From NCBI RefSeq assembly GCF_004022265.1, contig NZ_SAVB01000026.1, positions 1 to 64,000 of the forward strand: DNA of 64,000 nucleotides, given 5' to 3'. Below, in pieces: positions 1 to 9,100 of this stretch. The DNA is from Paenirhodobacter ferrireducens (GTDB taxonomy: Bacteria; Pseudomonadota; Alphaproteobacteria; Rhodobacterales; Rhodobacteraceae). The notes under the pieces were generated by a model. The model was not told the origin of the DNA, did no database searches, and was given only the letters and a program-made list of their open reading frames with translations. The position numbers were made by a program, and so were the translations under genes. Within the stretch, counting starts at the first letter, position 1. Every line of letters begins with the position of its first letter.

Positions 1-87
1 CCCCACGCCGCCCATGGCGGAAAGCCGCCCGCCGTGGTCTACTTCAACCAGATCGAAACCGACCAGCAGGCGCAGAGAGTAGCTTAA
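1..87 (+). pseudogene. 3' end of an IS3-like transposase (cut by window start)
   Basis: Reading frame 1 is open from the first base and ends at TAA 85-87. It gives 28 residues ending in YFNQIETDQQAQRVA, a tail typical of IS3-family OrfB proteins. Downstream, bases 88-126 look like the terminal inverted repeat of the element; read on the minus strand the tip starts TGAGCTACTCCC. This IS end cuts the neighbouring TnsB-like gene. The rest of the element lies outside the window, so family placement rests on a short tail only. Confidence 0.6.
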
Positions 88-123
88 ATCATCCCGGAAA
101 CTGTCCAAGGGATCGGGAGTAGC

Positions 124-504
124 TCACAAGGTGCCGATCGAAATCCGGAACTCCTCATCGCCCTCGACAATGGTCCGATGCCGATGGAGCTCGTCGATCG
201 CCCTGCATACCGCGTAGTGGAAGCGGCCATAAATCTGTTGCTCATCGGAGAGTTGGGCCGCGACGCTCAGGCCACCCAACCTCAGCTTGGCACTCCCCTC
301 CGGCAAGAGCTGCGAAGGGGCGATAGTCACGGCGCCGGATTTCATCAATTCGACGAAGGACGAAAACCCAAGGATACTCATCTGGCCGCCGATCGGGTCC
401 GCCAGCTCATAGCCTTTCGAGCCGACCTTGCGGAGCAGGAGGTCGCGCCCCTGGACCACGATTTCGGTTCCGGCTTCGAAGTTGTAGCGAGGCGCGATCG
501 TCAT
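124..504 (-). pseudogene. N-terminal fragment of a TnsB/TniA-like (Mu-type DDE) transposase, truncated by an IS
   Basis: This frame has 126 codons starting MTIAPRYNFEAGTEIVVQGR. The small beta-rich N-terminal module resembles the start of TnsB/TniA/Mu-type transposases, which usually run to about 600-700 residues. Only this N-terminal module remains; the catalytic DDE domain is missing. The start at 504 is chosen because its ATG overlaps the stop of the upstream tnsA-like gene (ATGA), a usual tnsA-tnsB arrangement. The stop codon TGA (124-126) is formed by the tip of the IS whose transposase tail occupies 1-87, so the frame is an insertion-truncated gene and not a natural short protein. It is very unlikely to be functional. 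Confidence 0.6.
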
Positions 505-1253
505 GACGCAACCTCGATGCGCGACCATTCCGCGATCACATGATCGAGGTTCGCACGCAGGGCGCCACGCGCGATCAGGCGGTAGCAGGATTTGAAGACC
601 GTCTTCTGTGGCAAATCGAGCAGCGGAAAAAGATCACGCATCAGCCAGAGCGAGCGATAGTTTCGCGCGGTCCAGAGCACCATGTCGTCAACCTCCGGTT
701 CCGGAGACTGAATGGCTTCATGCAGGCGGAAAAGGTTCTCCCGCCGCTGCCGTGAATAACGGCCGGCGTCGACGATCTTAATATTGTCTGCGGCGCTCGG
801 GGAAGTCGCGGCCTTAATGGCTTCGATGTCGCGCCACGTCCGAGGCTTTTGCAGGCTGTCGGAGTTGCGAACGAAGATAAGCGAGCGCCGCCCATCCATG
901 AAAGTGGCAAGCAGGTCATGGGTATAGCTTGGACCTTTGCGGTCACCAGGACGCAGATAAACCTTCAACGGCTGGAATTGCAGATCATAGAGGAGAGGCG
1001 AGAGCAGCAGCTCGTGGGCGACGGCGGCTTCCGCTGCACTTTCGGCAATGCCGGACTTGGGCTGGAAGTCATTCGCGATGGTCCGATACGTCAGCCACAC
1101 ACGATGAGAACTTGCGCTCCGGAAACCGGGATTGCGGACCCCATCGTAGGGCAAGACGCCGTGAATGCGCCCGAGCGTGATCTTGGACTGCCTGGGCAGC
1201 TTCGCCGGCGAATAGTTCCAGCTGTCATGATCAATAGTCTGATCGGCAGACAT
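501..1253 (-). CDS. TnsA-like endonuclease of a Tn7-like transposon
   Basis: The protein has 250 residues with start ATG 1251-1253 preceded by GGAGAAG. The central part (about residues 70-150) has the layout of the TnsA N-terminal nuclease: a run of helix, then LQFQPLKVYLRPGD, a YTHDLLATF strand and RRSLIFVRN. These match the Q-P...D...(E/Q)xK order of the PD-(D/E)xK fold, although the usual final ExK reads FVR here, so catalysis may be lost or the alignment may shift. The C-terminal part resembles the TnsA C-terminal helical domain. In Tn7, TnsA cuts the 5' strands at the transposon ends while TnsB joins the 3' ends. The stop overlaps the start of the tnsB-like fragment, supporting a tnsAB operon. 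With tnsB truncated, the module cannot transpose by itself. Confidence 0.6.
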   Translation of the reverse strand: MSADQTIDHDSWNYSPAKLPRQSKITLGRIHGVLPYDGVRNPGFRSASSHRVWLTYRTIANDFQPKSGIAESAAEAAVAHELLLSPLLYDLQFQPLKVYLRPGDRKGPSYTHDLLATFMDGRRSLIFVRNSDSLQKPRTWRDIEAIKAATSPSAADNIKIVDAGRYSRQRRENLFRLHEAIQSPEPEVDDMVLWTARNYRSLWLMRDLFPLLDLPQKTVFKSCYRLIARGALRANLDHVIAEWSRIEVAS

Positions 1254-1418
1254 GACTTCTCCGTTCCCGGAACAGCGTTGCGCCGGGTGCATTTTTGTTT
1301 CTTTTCAAGAGGACATGCCACTCTTGCCACGCTCAACCGCTGTCGGTAGCGTGACAGATGTGAAGATGCGGCAGTACCTCTGCTTCTGGTGCCCGTCCTG
1401 GGCGAAATTCCGTCCTAC

Positions 1419-1442
1419 CCCACCCGGCAGTGCTTGGGTGGG
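1419..1442. other. Short hairpin in the intergenic stretch 1254-1565
   Basis: The arms CCCACCC (1419-1425) and GGGTGGG (1436-1442) form a perfect 7-bp stem with a 10-base loop between the tnsA-like gene and the AAA ATPase gene. No T-run follows on either strand, so it is a weak terminator candidate. The rest of 1254-1565 (312 bp) is lower in GC and carries no gene I can support. A transposon left end with TnsB-binding repeats would be expected near here, but I could not identify one. Confidence 0.3.
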
Positions 1443-1565
1443 CTATGCGCTCATTTTCCGCGAAGTCGGCGAAAATCCCAATTAAAAACGCGTCGCCAAG
1501 CCTTCATGAATGTGGAAAACTCAACTAACTATATGATTTTTAATGGATAATCTAGGCCACTCCAG

Positions 1566-2663
1566 TCAATGGAGCATCGGCCGCCCCTGTTGGTCCGAGC
1601 CTAGCTCCAGCATCCGTTTGACGGTCCGGATGTTGATCTGATGGCCTGCCTCGAACGCCCCAGCCAGCGCGGCCGTAATGGCCGCTGAGATAGCGGGCGA
1701 GAGCTGCCGCTTCTCGGCCTCACGCAAGACGAGTTCATTGATTTGTTCCCGGGTGGGAGACGGTACGCTGACGACGCGGATCCGTGACAGGAGCGGTTCC
1801 GGCAGGCCGCGCAGGCTATTGGAGGTGAAGACCCAGTTGATGAACGACATATCGAACTGGTTCTGGAGATATGGGCAGGTCCATCGGCAGGCTGTCATTT
1901 CCTCGAGCAGCGGGAGAAGCGCATTCGGTAGACTGAAAGACCGGCCCTTGTCGGACATGACCGAGCCAGACTTCTCTATCTCGTCGATGATGACGAGCGG
2001 ATTTGCAACCTGCCGCATCAGCATCAGGCTAATGAGCCTGCCGGGGCCGGCATTTGACCAGCCGCGTTGGCTGCCGACAAGCCCGAAGCTGGCATTCTCA
2101 CCTGTGGCGTCTACGATCATATCCGGCGTTCCCAGAAGCTGCGCGAGACGACGTGCCCAGGCGCTTTTGCCGATGCCCGGCGGGCCATCGAGAAGAATTG
2201 GTGCAAATCGGGCGCCGGGCATGCCACCTGCCAGGTTTTGATGAAGGCTGCGCCAAACATGGGTTGTCGCTTCCGCAATCCAGGGAAACTCCGCATGGAG
2301 CGCCGCGGCGATCTCGTCGATATGATGCGCAGAGCGCAGGTCGAATATCTCGGCGCCGTCGCGACAGCCTTCCAGCATGGCACGGTCTTCTCTGGACAAA
2401 CGCGTTGGCTCGACTTCCTTCAAATGGTGGCGGTGGATCTTCTGCGCCCACCGCCTGATCCGGATCTCGAGCGCTTTCGGGAGCTCATTCTGCGGGTAAC
2501 GCCATAACTCATTGTGCGCCGCGCGCTCTTCCAGGGGGATGCCATCGGAAATCTGACGCTTGTCCTGCAATTCGGTATAAAATTCCTTGAGACGCTTGAT
2601 GATCGCGGCCTCTTCTAGCGCGGGATCGGGCTGTTTGCTCAGGATGAAGCGGGTTTTGGGCAT
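1566..2663 (-). CDS. Lon-type AAA+ ATPase without protease domain
   Basis: The protein has 365 residues. The AAA+ module spans about residues 150-330, with Walker A DGPPGIGKSAW, Walker B LVIIDEIEKSG, a sensor-1-like FTSNSLRGLPEPLLSRI and a C-terminal helical lid. The order and wording are closest to the AAA module of Lon (GPPGVGKT, DEIDK, ATANSL..P.PLLDRM). There is no Lon substrate-binding N-domain and no Ser-Lys protease domain, so this is a stand-alone ATPase. It lies on the same strand just upstream of the tnsA-like gene, with 312 bp between them. It is not a clear TnsC, whose motifs differ. It may be cargo or an auxiliary factor of the element; its function is unknown. Confidence 0.7.
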   Translation of the reverse strand: MPKTRFILSKQPDPALEEAAIIKRLKEFYTELQDKRQISDGIPLEERAAHNELWRYPQNELPKALEIRIRRWAQKIHRHHLKEVEPTRLSREDRAMLEGCRDGAEIFDLRSAHHIDEIAAALHAEFPWIAEATTHVWRSLHQNLAGGMPGARFAPILLDGPPGIGKSAWARRLAQLLGTPDMIVDATGENASFGLVGSQRGWSNAGPGRLISLMLMRQVANPLVIIDEIEKSGSVMSDKGRSFSLPNALLPLLEEMTACRWTCPYLQNQFDMSFINWVFTSNSLRGLPEPLLSRIRVVSVPSPTREQINELVLREAEKRQLSPAISAAITAALAGAFEAGHQINIRTVKRMLELGSDQQGRPMLH

Positions 2664-3287
2664 GGATAGGTGCTTTCGTCATTGCACCGCCAGCCGCCAT
2701 GACGGCGGTCATGCGGGCAGAGCGTTGGATTGGAGGGAAGGCTGAATTCGCTGTGCGTCGAACATCTCTCTGAGCCGGAGGCTGGCCGGCCAAGAAGAAT
2801 TCAGTATCAGCTCAGGGTATGAAGCGCAGGTATCATCGGGCACTCGCAGAGGACAGACATGGGAGGGACGCACCATTCCATCGGGAGTGGACGATTATTC
2901 GGCGAGCCCATGCCATAGCGCCCGAACTACCGCAAGTGATTCTAAGTTGCTGATATTATGTAAAAAATTCGGTTCAGTTTTTCGCAAATGCGAGATCGCC
3001 TGACCGGCAGGTGTCCTGGCCGACGTCCGCACATCGCCTCGAGCATGAGCCATGCGACCCATCAACTATAATTCGCCGCCCTGGTGCAGGCTCATCCAAC
3101 GTTCCAAGCGCGGTCCGGTCGTTCATCTCGCGATCGCCCTGACCCGTATGGGCGGGAACCCGACCTTCGCTGCGCCGATCACGAACGGCGGCGATGCGGG
3201 ACGAAGCGGGCATTTGCAGCACATCGCACGAATGTCCGTTTTCAGCAGGTCATACTCTGGAACGACAGCTCGCCGTCGCGCTCTATC
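2664..3287. other. Intergenic stretch left of IS66
   Basis: There are 624 bp with no gene I can support on either strand. The part at 2940-2990 is AT-rich and may hold the promoter of the minus-strand ATPase gene. The sequence continues across the IS66 insertion into 5826-6134, so the ancestral spacer between the ATPase gene and the large operon was about 925 bp. Confidence 0.5.
3280..3287. repeat. Target-site duplication of IS66, left copy
   Basis: The 8-bp sequence GCTCTATC directly precedes the left IS66 end (GTAAGC at 3288) and is repeated exactly at 5818-5825. Eight-bp duplications are usual for IS66-family elements. Confidence 0.95.
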
Positions 3288-3311
3288 GTAAGCATCCGGC
3301 GTAGGCCGCGG

Positions 3312-4937
3312 TCATGCAGCGAGTTTGCGTTCCGTTGGCTGCCAGTTCCACGGTAGAAGGCCCGGCACCCGTGAAGCCGTTGTGTTGGGGAGCCAGGCGA
3401 GGACGTCGGCGAGCCAAGTCTGCGGGTCGATGTCGTTCATCTTGGCGGTGACGATCAGGGAATACATGAAGGCGGCGCGGTCACCGCCGCGCTCGGATCC
3501 GGCGAAGAGCCAGGACTTCCGTCCCAGTGCGACACCGCGCAGCGCCCGCTCCGCTGCGTTATTCGTCAGGCAGACCCTGCCGTCGTTGAGGAACCGGGTG
3601 AAGGCAGGCCAGCGCTCCGCCTTGAACATGTAGTCGATCGCCTTGGCGACCGGGTTGTGCTTCGACAGCCGGTCGCGTTCGGCGCGTAGCCAGCCTTGAA
3701 GATCTTCGAACAGAGGCTGGGACAGATGGTCTCTGGCCGCCTGACGGGCCGCAGCCGTGAGCCCGTTGATGCCGCGCTCGATGTCGAAGATCACGTCGAT
3801 CCGGGCGACGGCCTCCAGCGCGACGGGGGAGATGTCATGGGCGGGTTTGCCCTTCCGGGTATTTCCCTTGATGTCGGCGAGCTCGAAGAACTTCCGGCGG
3901 GCGTGACTCCAGCACAGCGCAGACTCGACTGGCCCCGGACCTCGGTCGGCGCGGTATAGATCGTTGTAGCCGCCATAGGCATCGGCTTGCAGGATGCCCT
4001 GCCACCCCGCGAGATGCCGGTTCGGGTTGACCATTCCTCGGTCACGAGAGAAGTGGAACAGCGCGGCAGGTGGGCTGTCGCCACCGAAGGGGCGATCATC
4101 GCGGACATAGGTCCAGAGCCGCGCGGTTTGGGTGCCGCCCTTCGCCAGCAACGGCACTGTCGTGTCGTCACCGTGCAGCCGCTCGGCATCGAGAACATGG
4201 GCCCTGATCAGCGCATGGATCGGCTCGAGCGCAGCAGCGCAGGCCCCGACCTGGTCGGCCAGCGTCGAGAGGCTGATCTCGATGCCTTCCTTGGCATAAC
4301 GCTCGGCCTGGCGGTTCAAGGGTTGATGCTGTCCGAACTTCTCGAAGAGGATCATCGCCAGCAGGTTCGGACCGGCCCAGCCACGGGGTGTGGGGTGGAA
4401 CGGCGCTGGCGGCTGGCTGATCTTCTCGCACTGCCGGCAGGTGAACTTCTCACGCGCCGTCTGGATCACCTTCCACTGCCGGGGAATGACCTCAAGCGTC
4501 TCGGTGACATCCTCGCCCATCTTCACAATGCGATCCGAACCACAGCAGGAGCAGGTGGTGGGCGCTTCAATGACCACACGCTCGCGCGGCAGATGCTCCG
4601 GGAAGGGCTTGCGCGCCGGGCGGCGGCGCTCGAACCCGGCGACGGTCGTGGTCTTCGCCACCTTCTCGGCAGCGATCTCGTCTTCGGTGGCCGCGGCCTC
4701 CAATTCCTCGAGTTGCAGCTCCATCTGGTCGATCAGGCGGGCGCGACGTTCCGAGCTGTGGCCGTATTGCTCGCGCCGGAGCTTGGCGATCTCGAGCCGG
4801 AGATGTTTGATCATTGCTTCCGAGGTCGAGACGACGGCCCGGGTCTGCGCTAGCTCGCTCTCGGCAGCCTCGGCGCGGGCTTCCGAGGCCGCAAGGGCGG
4901 CGCGCAATCTGGCGATCTCGGAGGCAGTATCTGACAT
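3312..4937 (-). CDS. tnpC: IS66 transposase TnpC
   Basis: The protein has 541 residues, normal for IS66 transposases. It begins with a coiled coil (residues 1-60, ARAEAAESELAQTRAVV and following), then a KLRREQYGHSSER motif and a zinc finger (CSCCGSD...CRQCEK). The catalytic core follows, with HGDDTTVPLL (first Asp), LQADAYGGYNDLY (second Asp) and the C-terminal NNAAERALRG motif with the Glu. It acts with TnpA and TnpB of the same element to move IS66. It starts 60 bp downstream of the end of tnpB and stops 24 bp from the left end of the element. Confidence 0.95.
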   Translation of the reverse strand: MSDTASEIARLRAALAASEARAEAAESELAQTRAVVSTSEAMIKHLRLEIAKLRREQYGHSSERRARLIDQMELQLEELEAAATEDEIAAEKVAKTTTVAGFERRRPARKPFPEHLPRERVVIEAPTTCSCCGSDRIVKMGEDVTETLEVIPRQWKVIQTAREKFTCRQCEKISQPPAPFHPTPRGWAGPNLLAMILFEKFGQHQPLNRQAERYAKEGIEISLSTLADQVGACAAALEPIHALIRAHVLDAERLHGDDTTVPLLAKGGTQTARLWTYVRDDRPFGGDSPPAALFHFSRDRGMVNPNRHLAGWQGILQADAYGGYNDLYRADRGPGPVESALCWSHARRKFFELADIKGNTRKGKPAHDISPVALEAVARIDVIFDIERGINGLTAAARQAARDHLSQPLFEDLQGWLRAERDRLSKHNPVAKAIDYMFKAERWPAFTRFLNDGRVCLTNNAAERALRGVALGRKSWLFAGSERGGDRAAFMYSLIVTAKMNDIDPQTWLADVLAWLPNTTASRVPGLLPWNWQPTERKLAA

Positions 4938-4997
4938 GGACGAGACCTACCACGTGGCCCTCTAAAAGCCCATGCAAATAAGGCAGGTTGCACCGAT

Positions 4998-5348
4998 TTA
5001 CCCGGCCTTTGCAGGACGTTGCGTCCAGCGTGGATTGCGCCAGTCGATCCCCTCCAGGAGATAGCCGAGTTGGGCTGTGGAGATCTGCACCGCCTCGCCG
5101 GCACCACTGGTTGGCCAGATGAACTTCCCGGCCTCCAGCCGCTTGGTATAGAGCGACATGCCGACCCCATCGTGCCAGAGCAATTTTACCAGATCGCCCT
5201 TGCGTCCGCGGAAGCAGAAAATCTCGCCGGCGTGCGGGTCGCGCCCGAGCCCCTGCTGCACCGTCAGCGCCAGGGTGTTCATACCGCGCCGCATATCGGT
5301 GACCCCACCTGCAATCCACACGCGCACCCCCGCCGGGAAGGCGATCAT
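4998..5348 (-). CDS. tnpB: IS66 accessory protein TnpB (Orf2)
   Basis: The protein has 116 residues. MIAFPAGVRVWIAGGVTDMRRGMNTLALTV and FCFRGRKGDLVKLLWHDG (given in parts: GRKGDLVKLLWHDG near residue 50) are the conserved core of the IS66 Orf2 family. It is needed together with TnpC for transposition in studied IS66 elements, but its biochemical role is unclear. Its start overlaps the end of tnpA by 4 bp, consistent with translational coupling. Confidence 0.93.
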   Translation of the reverse strand: MIAFPAGVRVWIAGGVTDMRRGMNTLALTVQQGLGRDPHAGEIFCFRGRKGDLVKLLWHDGVGMSLYTKRLEAGKFIWPTSGAGEAVQISTAQLGYLLEGIDWRNPRWTQRPAKAG

Positions 5349-5758
5349 CGGCCCTCCAGGGCCGGAAGCAGCCGCGCCAACACCTCAGGCTCCACCGACG
5401 AGGGGACGAGGAGCCGCCGCCCATTCCTGAACACGATCTCGAGCTGAACATCCCGGGTGTCGCGCGGCGCCTCCTGTGCCGTCACGGGCACTACCGCAGG
5501 TGCCACGGGCGAAACCGCCAGCGGGATGAAAGCGGGCGGCGCATCGACGCCAAGTTCGCCAGCCCGATACTGTCGACGCCATATCGTCAACAGAGAGCGC
5601 GACACACCATGTCGGCGCGCCGTAGCCGAGACCTGACGATCCCCCAGAAAGCTCTCTTCAACGATCCGGATCTTCTCCGCATCATCCCAATGTCGCCGGC
5701 GCGGCACATCCGCGGCAGATAGGACTTCAATCTCGGGTCTGAACTTATGGTCGGCCAT
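5345..5758 (-). CDS. tnpA: IS66 accessory protein TnpA (Orf1)
   Basis: The protein has 137 residues and a helix-turn-helix near the N-terminus (WDDAEKIRIVEESFLGDRQV then ATARRHGVSRSLLTIWRRQY), as in the IS66 Orf1/Tnp_8 type. It is the first gene of the IS66 operon, starting 59 bp inside the right end. It probably binds DNA at the element ends, by analogy with related Orf1 proteins. Confidence 0.93.
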   Translation of the reverse strand: MADHKFRPEIEVLSAADVPRRRHWDDAEKIRIVEESFLGDRQVSATARRHGVSRSLLTIWRRQYRAGELGVDAPPAFIPLAVSPVAPAVVPVTAQEAPRDTRDVQLEIVFRNGRRLLVPSSVEPEVLARLLPALEGR

Positions 5759-5817
5759 AAGGTCGGACTTAGCACCGCCAGAAAAATTCCGTCAGACGGT
5801 CCTCGCCGGAACGTTAC

Positions 5818-5825
5818 GCTCTATC
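5818..5825. repeat. Target-site duplication of IS66, right copy
   Basis: GCTCTATC directly follows the right IS66 end (…GTTAC at 5817) and is identical to 3280-3287. Confidence 0.95.
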
Positions 5826-6075
5826 GACAGTCGCGGGGTGTCTTAACCCGTCCGTTTCTGTCATCGGCGAAATCGACCGTTATTGCCCTGCCAACCATCT
5901 ACCCCCGACCTTTTGGCCTGAAGACATGCATCGCGCCACCACAGGCGCAGGAGCTGCGGCGAGAGCATGGCGTTGCGGTCCTTGCGGCCCTTGCAAGCCG
6001 ATTACCTGTCCGTCAGAGTGAACCACATTCAACCATGAGCGTAACAGTTGCGGAACACCGCAACTCTTTTCTTGC

Positions 6076-6103
6076 GCGCGAATATCTCTTGTGCGCGAAT
6101 ATC
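6076..6103 (+). promoter_or_regulatory. Tandem 11-bp direct repeat upstream of the three-gene operon
   Basis: GCGCGAATATC occurs at 6076-6086 and again at 6093-6103, a 17-bp period, in an AT-rich stretch just before the chosen start at 6135. Two spaced copies next to a promoter region suggest an operator or activator site. No regulator gene is adjacent, so its partner is unknown. The rest of 5826-6134 shows no gene. Confidence 0.4.
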
Positions 6104-6134
6104 GCTAAACTCGAAAAAACAATACGTTACCAAA

Positions 6135-9100
6135 ATGCACAGTTTTATCAGCAAAAACAATGGTGTACGCGGATGGCTCTCCCGCTTGGGTGCCGATAGT
6201 AATGTGTCGCTTGATCGATTGGCATGGGTCGAAACTGCCTTCAATGCCGCATGGACCGGTCCAACTTCTACTCCGTTTATCACAGACATCCAAACTCGCG
6301 GTGATCTCCTCGACGAGGCGGCACATTTCGCTCATGAGATACCGCTGTGGCGCCTATTCAATTCTGCCCCGACGCTCGCGGTCTGGGCCGTTCTCATCCC
6401 GCTTGCGCGCAACTACGGCATCTCGACCAATGAGGTTTACCGCCATATCAGCCGCTTCGTCGGCGAGAGCTTTGATGAACAGGAGGCCCGCGAGGATCTC
6501 AAGACCCGCTACCGCCGCACCGCCCGGGCTCTCGGCCTGCCGGTATTCGGCAACGAGCCGACAGGCCTCTTTTTCGCACCACTCGGTCCGGCCCATGCCC
6601 ACCACGGTGATCTCGCCCGAGCCTTTGTCGGTGCCGCCCTCCACATTGGCCCGCCAGCAATCGAGGATACGGCTTCCGCACGGCGCTGGCAGAGAAGAGT
6701 TGTGGCTGATCGCTGTGCAGGACTCGCCCGCCTCAAGGCGACCATCGCCTTCGACACCTCCGCCCATGTCGCCCGCCGCTTCGAGGCCTGGCGACAGGGC
6801 GAAAGCCCCGTGGGAGATACCGAAGCCCATCTCTTCGAAGCTTATGATCAGGCGGCACGAAGCCTTGGTCGTTCAAGAGCCGACATCGTCGGCCCGCCGC
6901 GCCTCGTCTGGACCGGAGATCACCTCACCCTCGAAACCGAGACGTCGCGCGAACTACAATCCCTGCGGCTCGGGGCCATCCCGACTCGACTTGCTGGCGG
7001 CAAACGCCTCCAGGTGCCCCCGCCTTGGCGCCCGACCATTCGCTGGACCGCGGGCACCCTCTCCCGGGACATCCCCCTTGCCCCCGCGGAAGGTGAGGTT
7101 CTGGTCTTCGATGCCGACACCGGCGCCATGCTCTCTCGCCTCTCCTCTGAACAGGGGGAAATGGAAATTGCCGCAGAACGGCTCATCGTCCTTTCCGGAG
7201 CCCCTTTCACAAGCCTTTCTTTCGGCGACGCCATCCCCGCAAAGGATGCGTCCTTCAGAATTGCCTGGGTCAATGCGAACGAAACCCTCGCTTTCGAGGG
7301 TCGCTCCGACCTTTCATTCACGCGTCCGGTCGAAGACGCCATTTGGATCGACGCCCCGGTTCTCGGACGCGACGGAAGCAGGGCCCTCTATGCCTGCAAC
7401 GGCGGGCTGCAGGTGCGGATCGACCCGGAGATCGGCGGGCCAACCCGGATCATCCGGACCCGCATCGGCGGACAGGTCCGTTTCCACCAGGTCGATCTCG
7501 GCGCCACCGGCGAACTCCGCATGGCCTTTGCCGACGCCCATCTCGAAGCCCTCGCCGATCCAGCGGAAGTCCTCTTCGAGGTCCTTACGCCCGGGGCGGC
7601 CGGAGACCTCGAAGCGCGGGTCGCCCTGACCACGCGCTGCTGGATATGGCCCGGCATCTCCGCCCCCGACGGTGACCTTGCGGACGTCCCGATCCCTGCC
7701 AATTTTGACCCTGCGCGCAGCGCCGGGCTGCGCGCGATCGATGGGCGCCTTTCGGTCGATCCCGAGGCTGACCAGGAAACCCCGATCCTCGGGCTTTCCG
7801 GTCCTGACAGAGTTCACGAATTTCGCCTTGTCGCCCGTGGCGAGAAGCTCTGGCACTTCCGGGTGGCGCGCGGCGACAGGGTCTACGTCCCGCGCGGGGC
7901 CACGCTGGTCTTCGGTCACGCCAACCGACACGATGCCCTCATCCTGCGCTCGCCGGACCGCGACGCCTCGCTTCTCGTTCTCGGCCGTGAGACCCGGCGT
8001 CCCTTCTATCGACGACAGACCATTGAGATCGGTGCGGCGGATCTCGAAGAGGACACTGAAGACGACCGCATTGCCCTGCGGAGGGCGGACGGGCGCGTCG
8101 ATCTTCTCGCCCGGCTTCGCCGCGCCACCGACCCGGCGGGCCTCGAAATCAGCGAAGCCCCCGACGAGATCCGCCTGCGCTTTACCCCCCGGACAGACTG
8201 CGACGCCCTTCGGGTTCGCATAGAGCCCGTCCGCGGAGCCCTGATCGAGGGGGAATATGCCTTCGGCCGCGCACCCCTCGATCTTCCTTCGCTTCAGGGC
8301 GTTCGCACCACGCGCGATCCCGCGACCAGCCAGGTCGAGGTCATCCTCGATCCTTCGCAGCTGCCTGCGCCGGCGCGCGCCACCTTTCTTCTGCGCGACA
8401 ACGCGGGGGTACTCCTTCCGCTTCGCGATGTCCGCAATGCACCGGTCGCGATCGGGCTTGCCGGAGAGATCAACACGCCGCAGCGAGGCCATCTCCTCGA
8501 TCTTGCCCGCTTTCTCGCCGAACCCCAGCCGGACAGCCTGGGCGGACAAATCGGTCGGGCTCTCTCGCCAGCCTACGAGGCGGCACTGAATCACGTTGGC
8601 AAGTCTCACATGCTCGGATCGATCAAGCCTCTCCTCGCCGTTGTCCGGGAGGATCGGCAGCCACCCCGGCATGACCTCATCGGCGCCGCTCCCTGGATCT
8701 TCGAGGCAAGCCCGATCGCCTTCGGCGACCTCGACACCGACACCGGCCTTGCGCCGATCTCCGACATGGCCGGAGAACCCTCGCCAGTGCCGCCTCCGCG
8801 CGTCGATGGAGATACGCCACTTTCGGACTGGCTCGGGCGCGTCTCGACGGGTGCTGGCATCCCAACCGGGTTCCAGGCCGACAGGCTCCAGCATGCCTTC
8901 CAGGCCCTGCGCTGGCGGCTCAAGGAAACCGATCTCCACGACCTCGTCGGGGAAGAGACGCTTGCGGGAACCGTCAAGCTGATCTGCGGCGCCCATGTTG
9001 AAGGCCTCGAGAAACTTCGCTCCTTCGATCCGGGCGGAGGTGCGGACCCGCTTCCCGCCCGGATCGCCGCGCAGGTCGAGCGCCTTGCCCGCAGTTGCGC

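Larger units (their letters stand above)
3288..5817 (-). mobile_element. Complete IS66-family insertion sequence
   Basis: The element is 2,530 bp with imperfect terminal inverted repeats. The left end begins GTAAGCATCCGGCG and the right end, read on the minus strand, begins GTAACGTTCCGGCG. A perfect 8-bp duplication GCTCTATC flanks it (3280-3287 and 5818-5825). It carries the three standard IS66 genes tnpA, tnpB and tnpC in order on the minus strand, all open. The intact genes and perfect duplication indicate a recent insertion, into the spacer upstream of the large three-gene operon. Confidence 0.95.

Noticed and set aside
1566-2663. AAA ATPase as TnsC
   Set aside because: Position near tnsA suggests it, but the motifs match the Lon AAA module rather than TnsC/TniB, and TnsC normally follows tnsB.
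6048-6134. Longer start (TTG 6048) for the first gene of the large operon
   Set aside because: The added 29 codons are AT-rich, contain the tandem direct repeat and have no ribosome site; ATG 6135 fits better, though the call is not certain.
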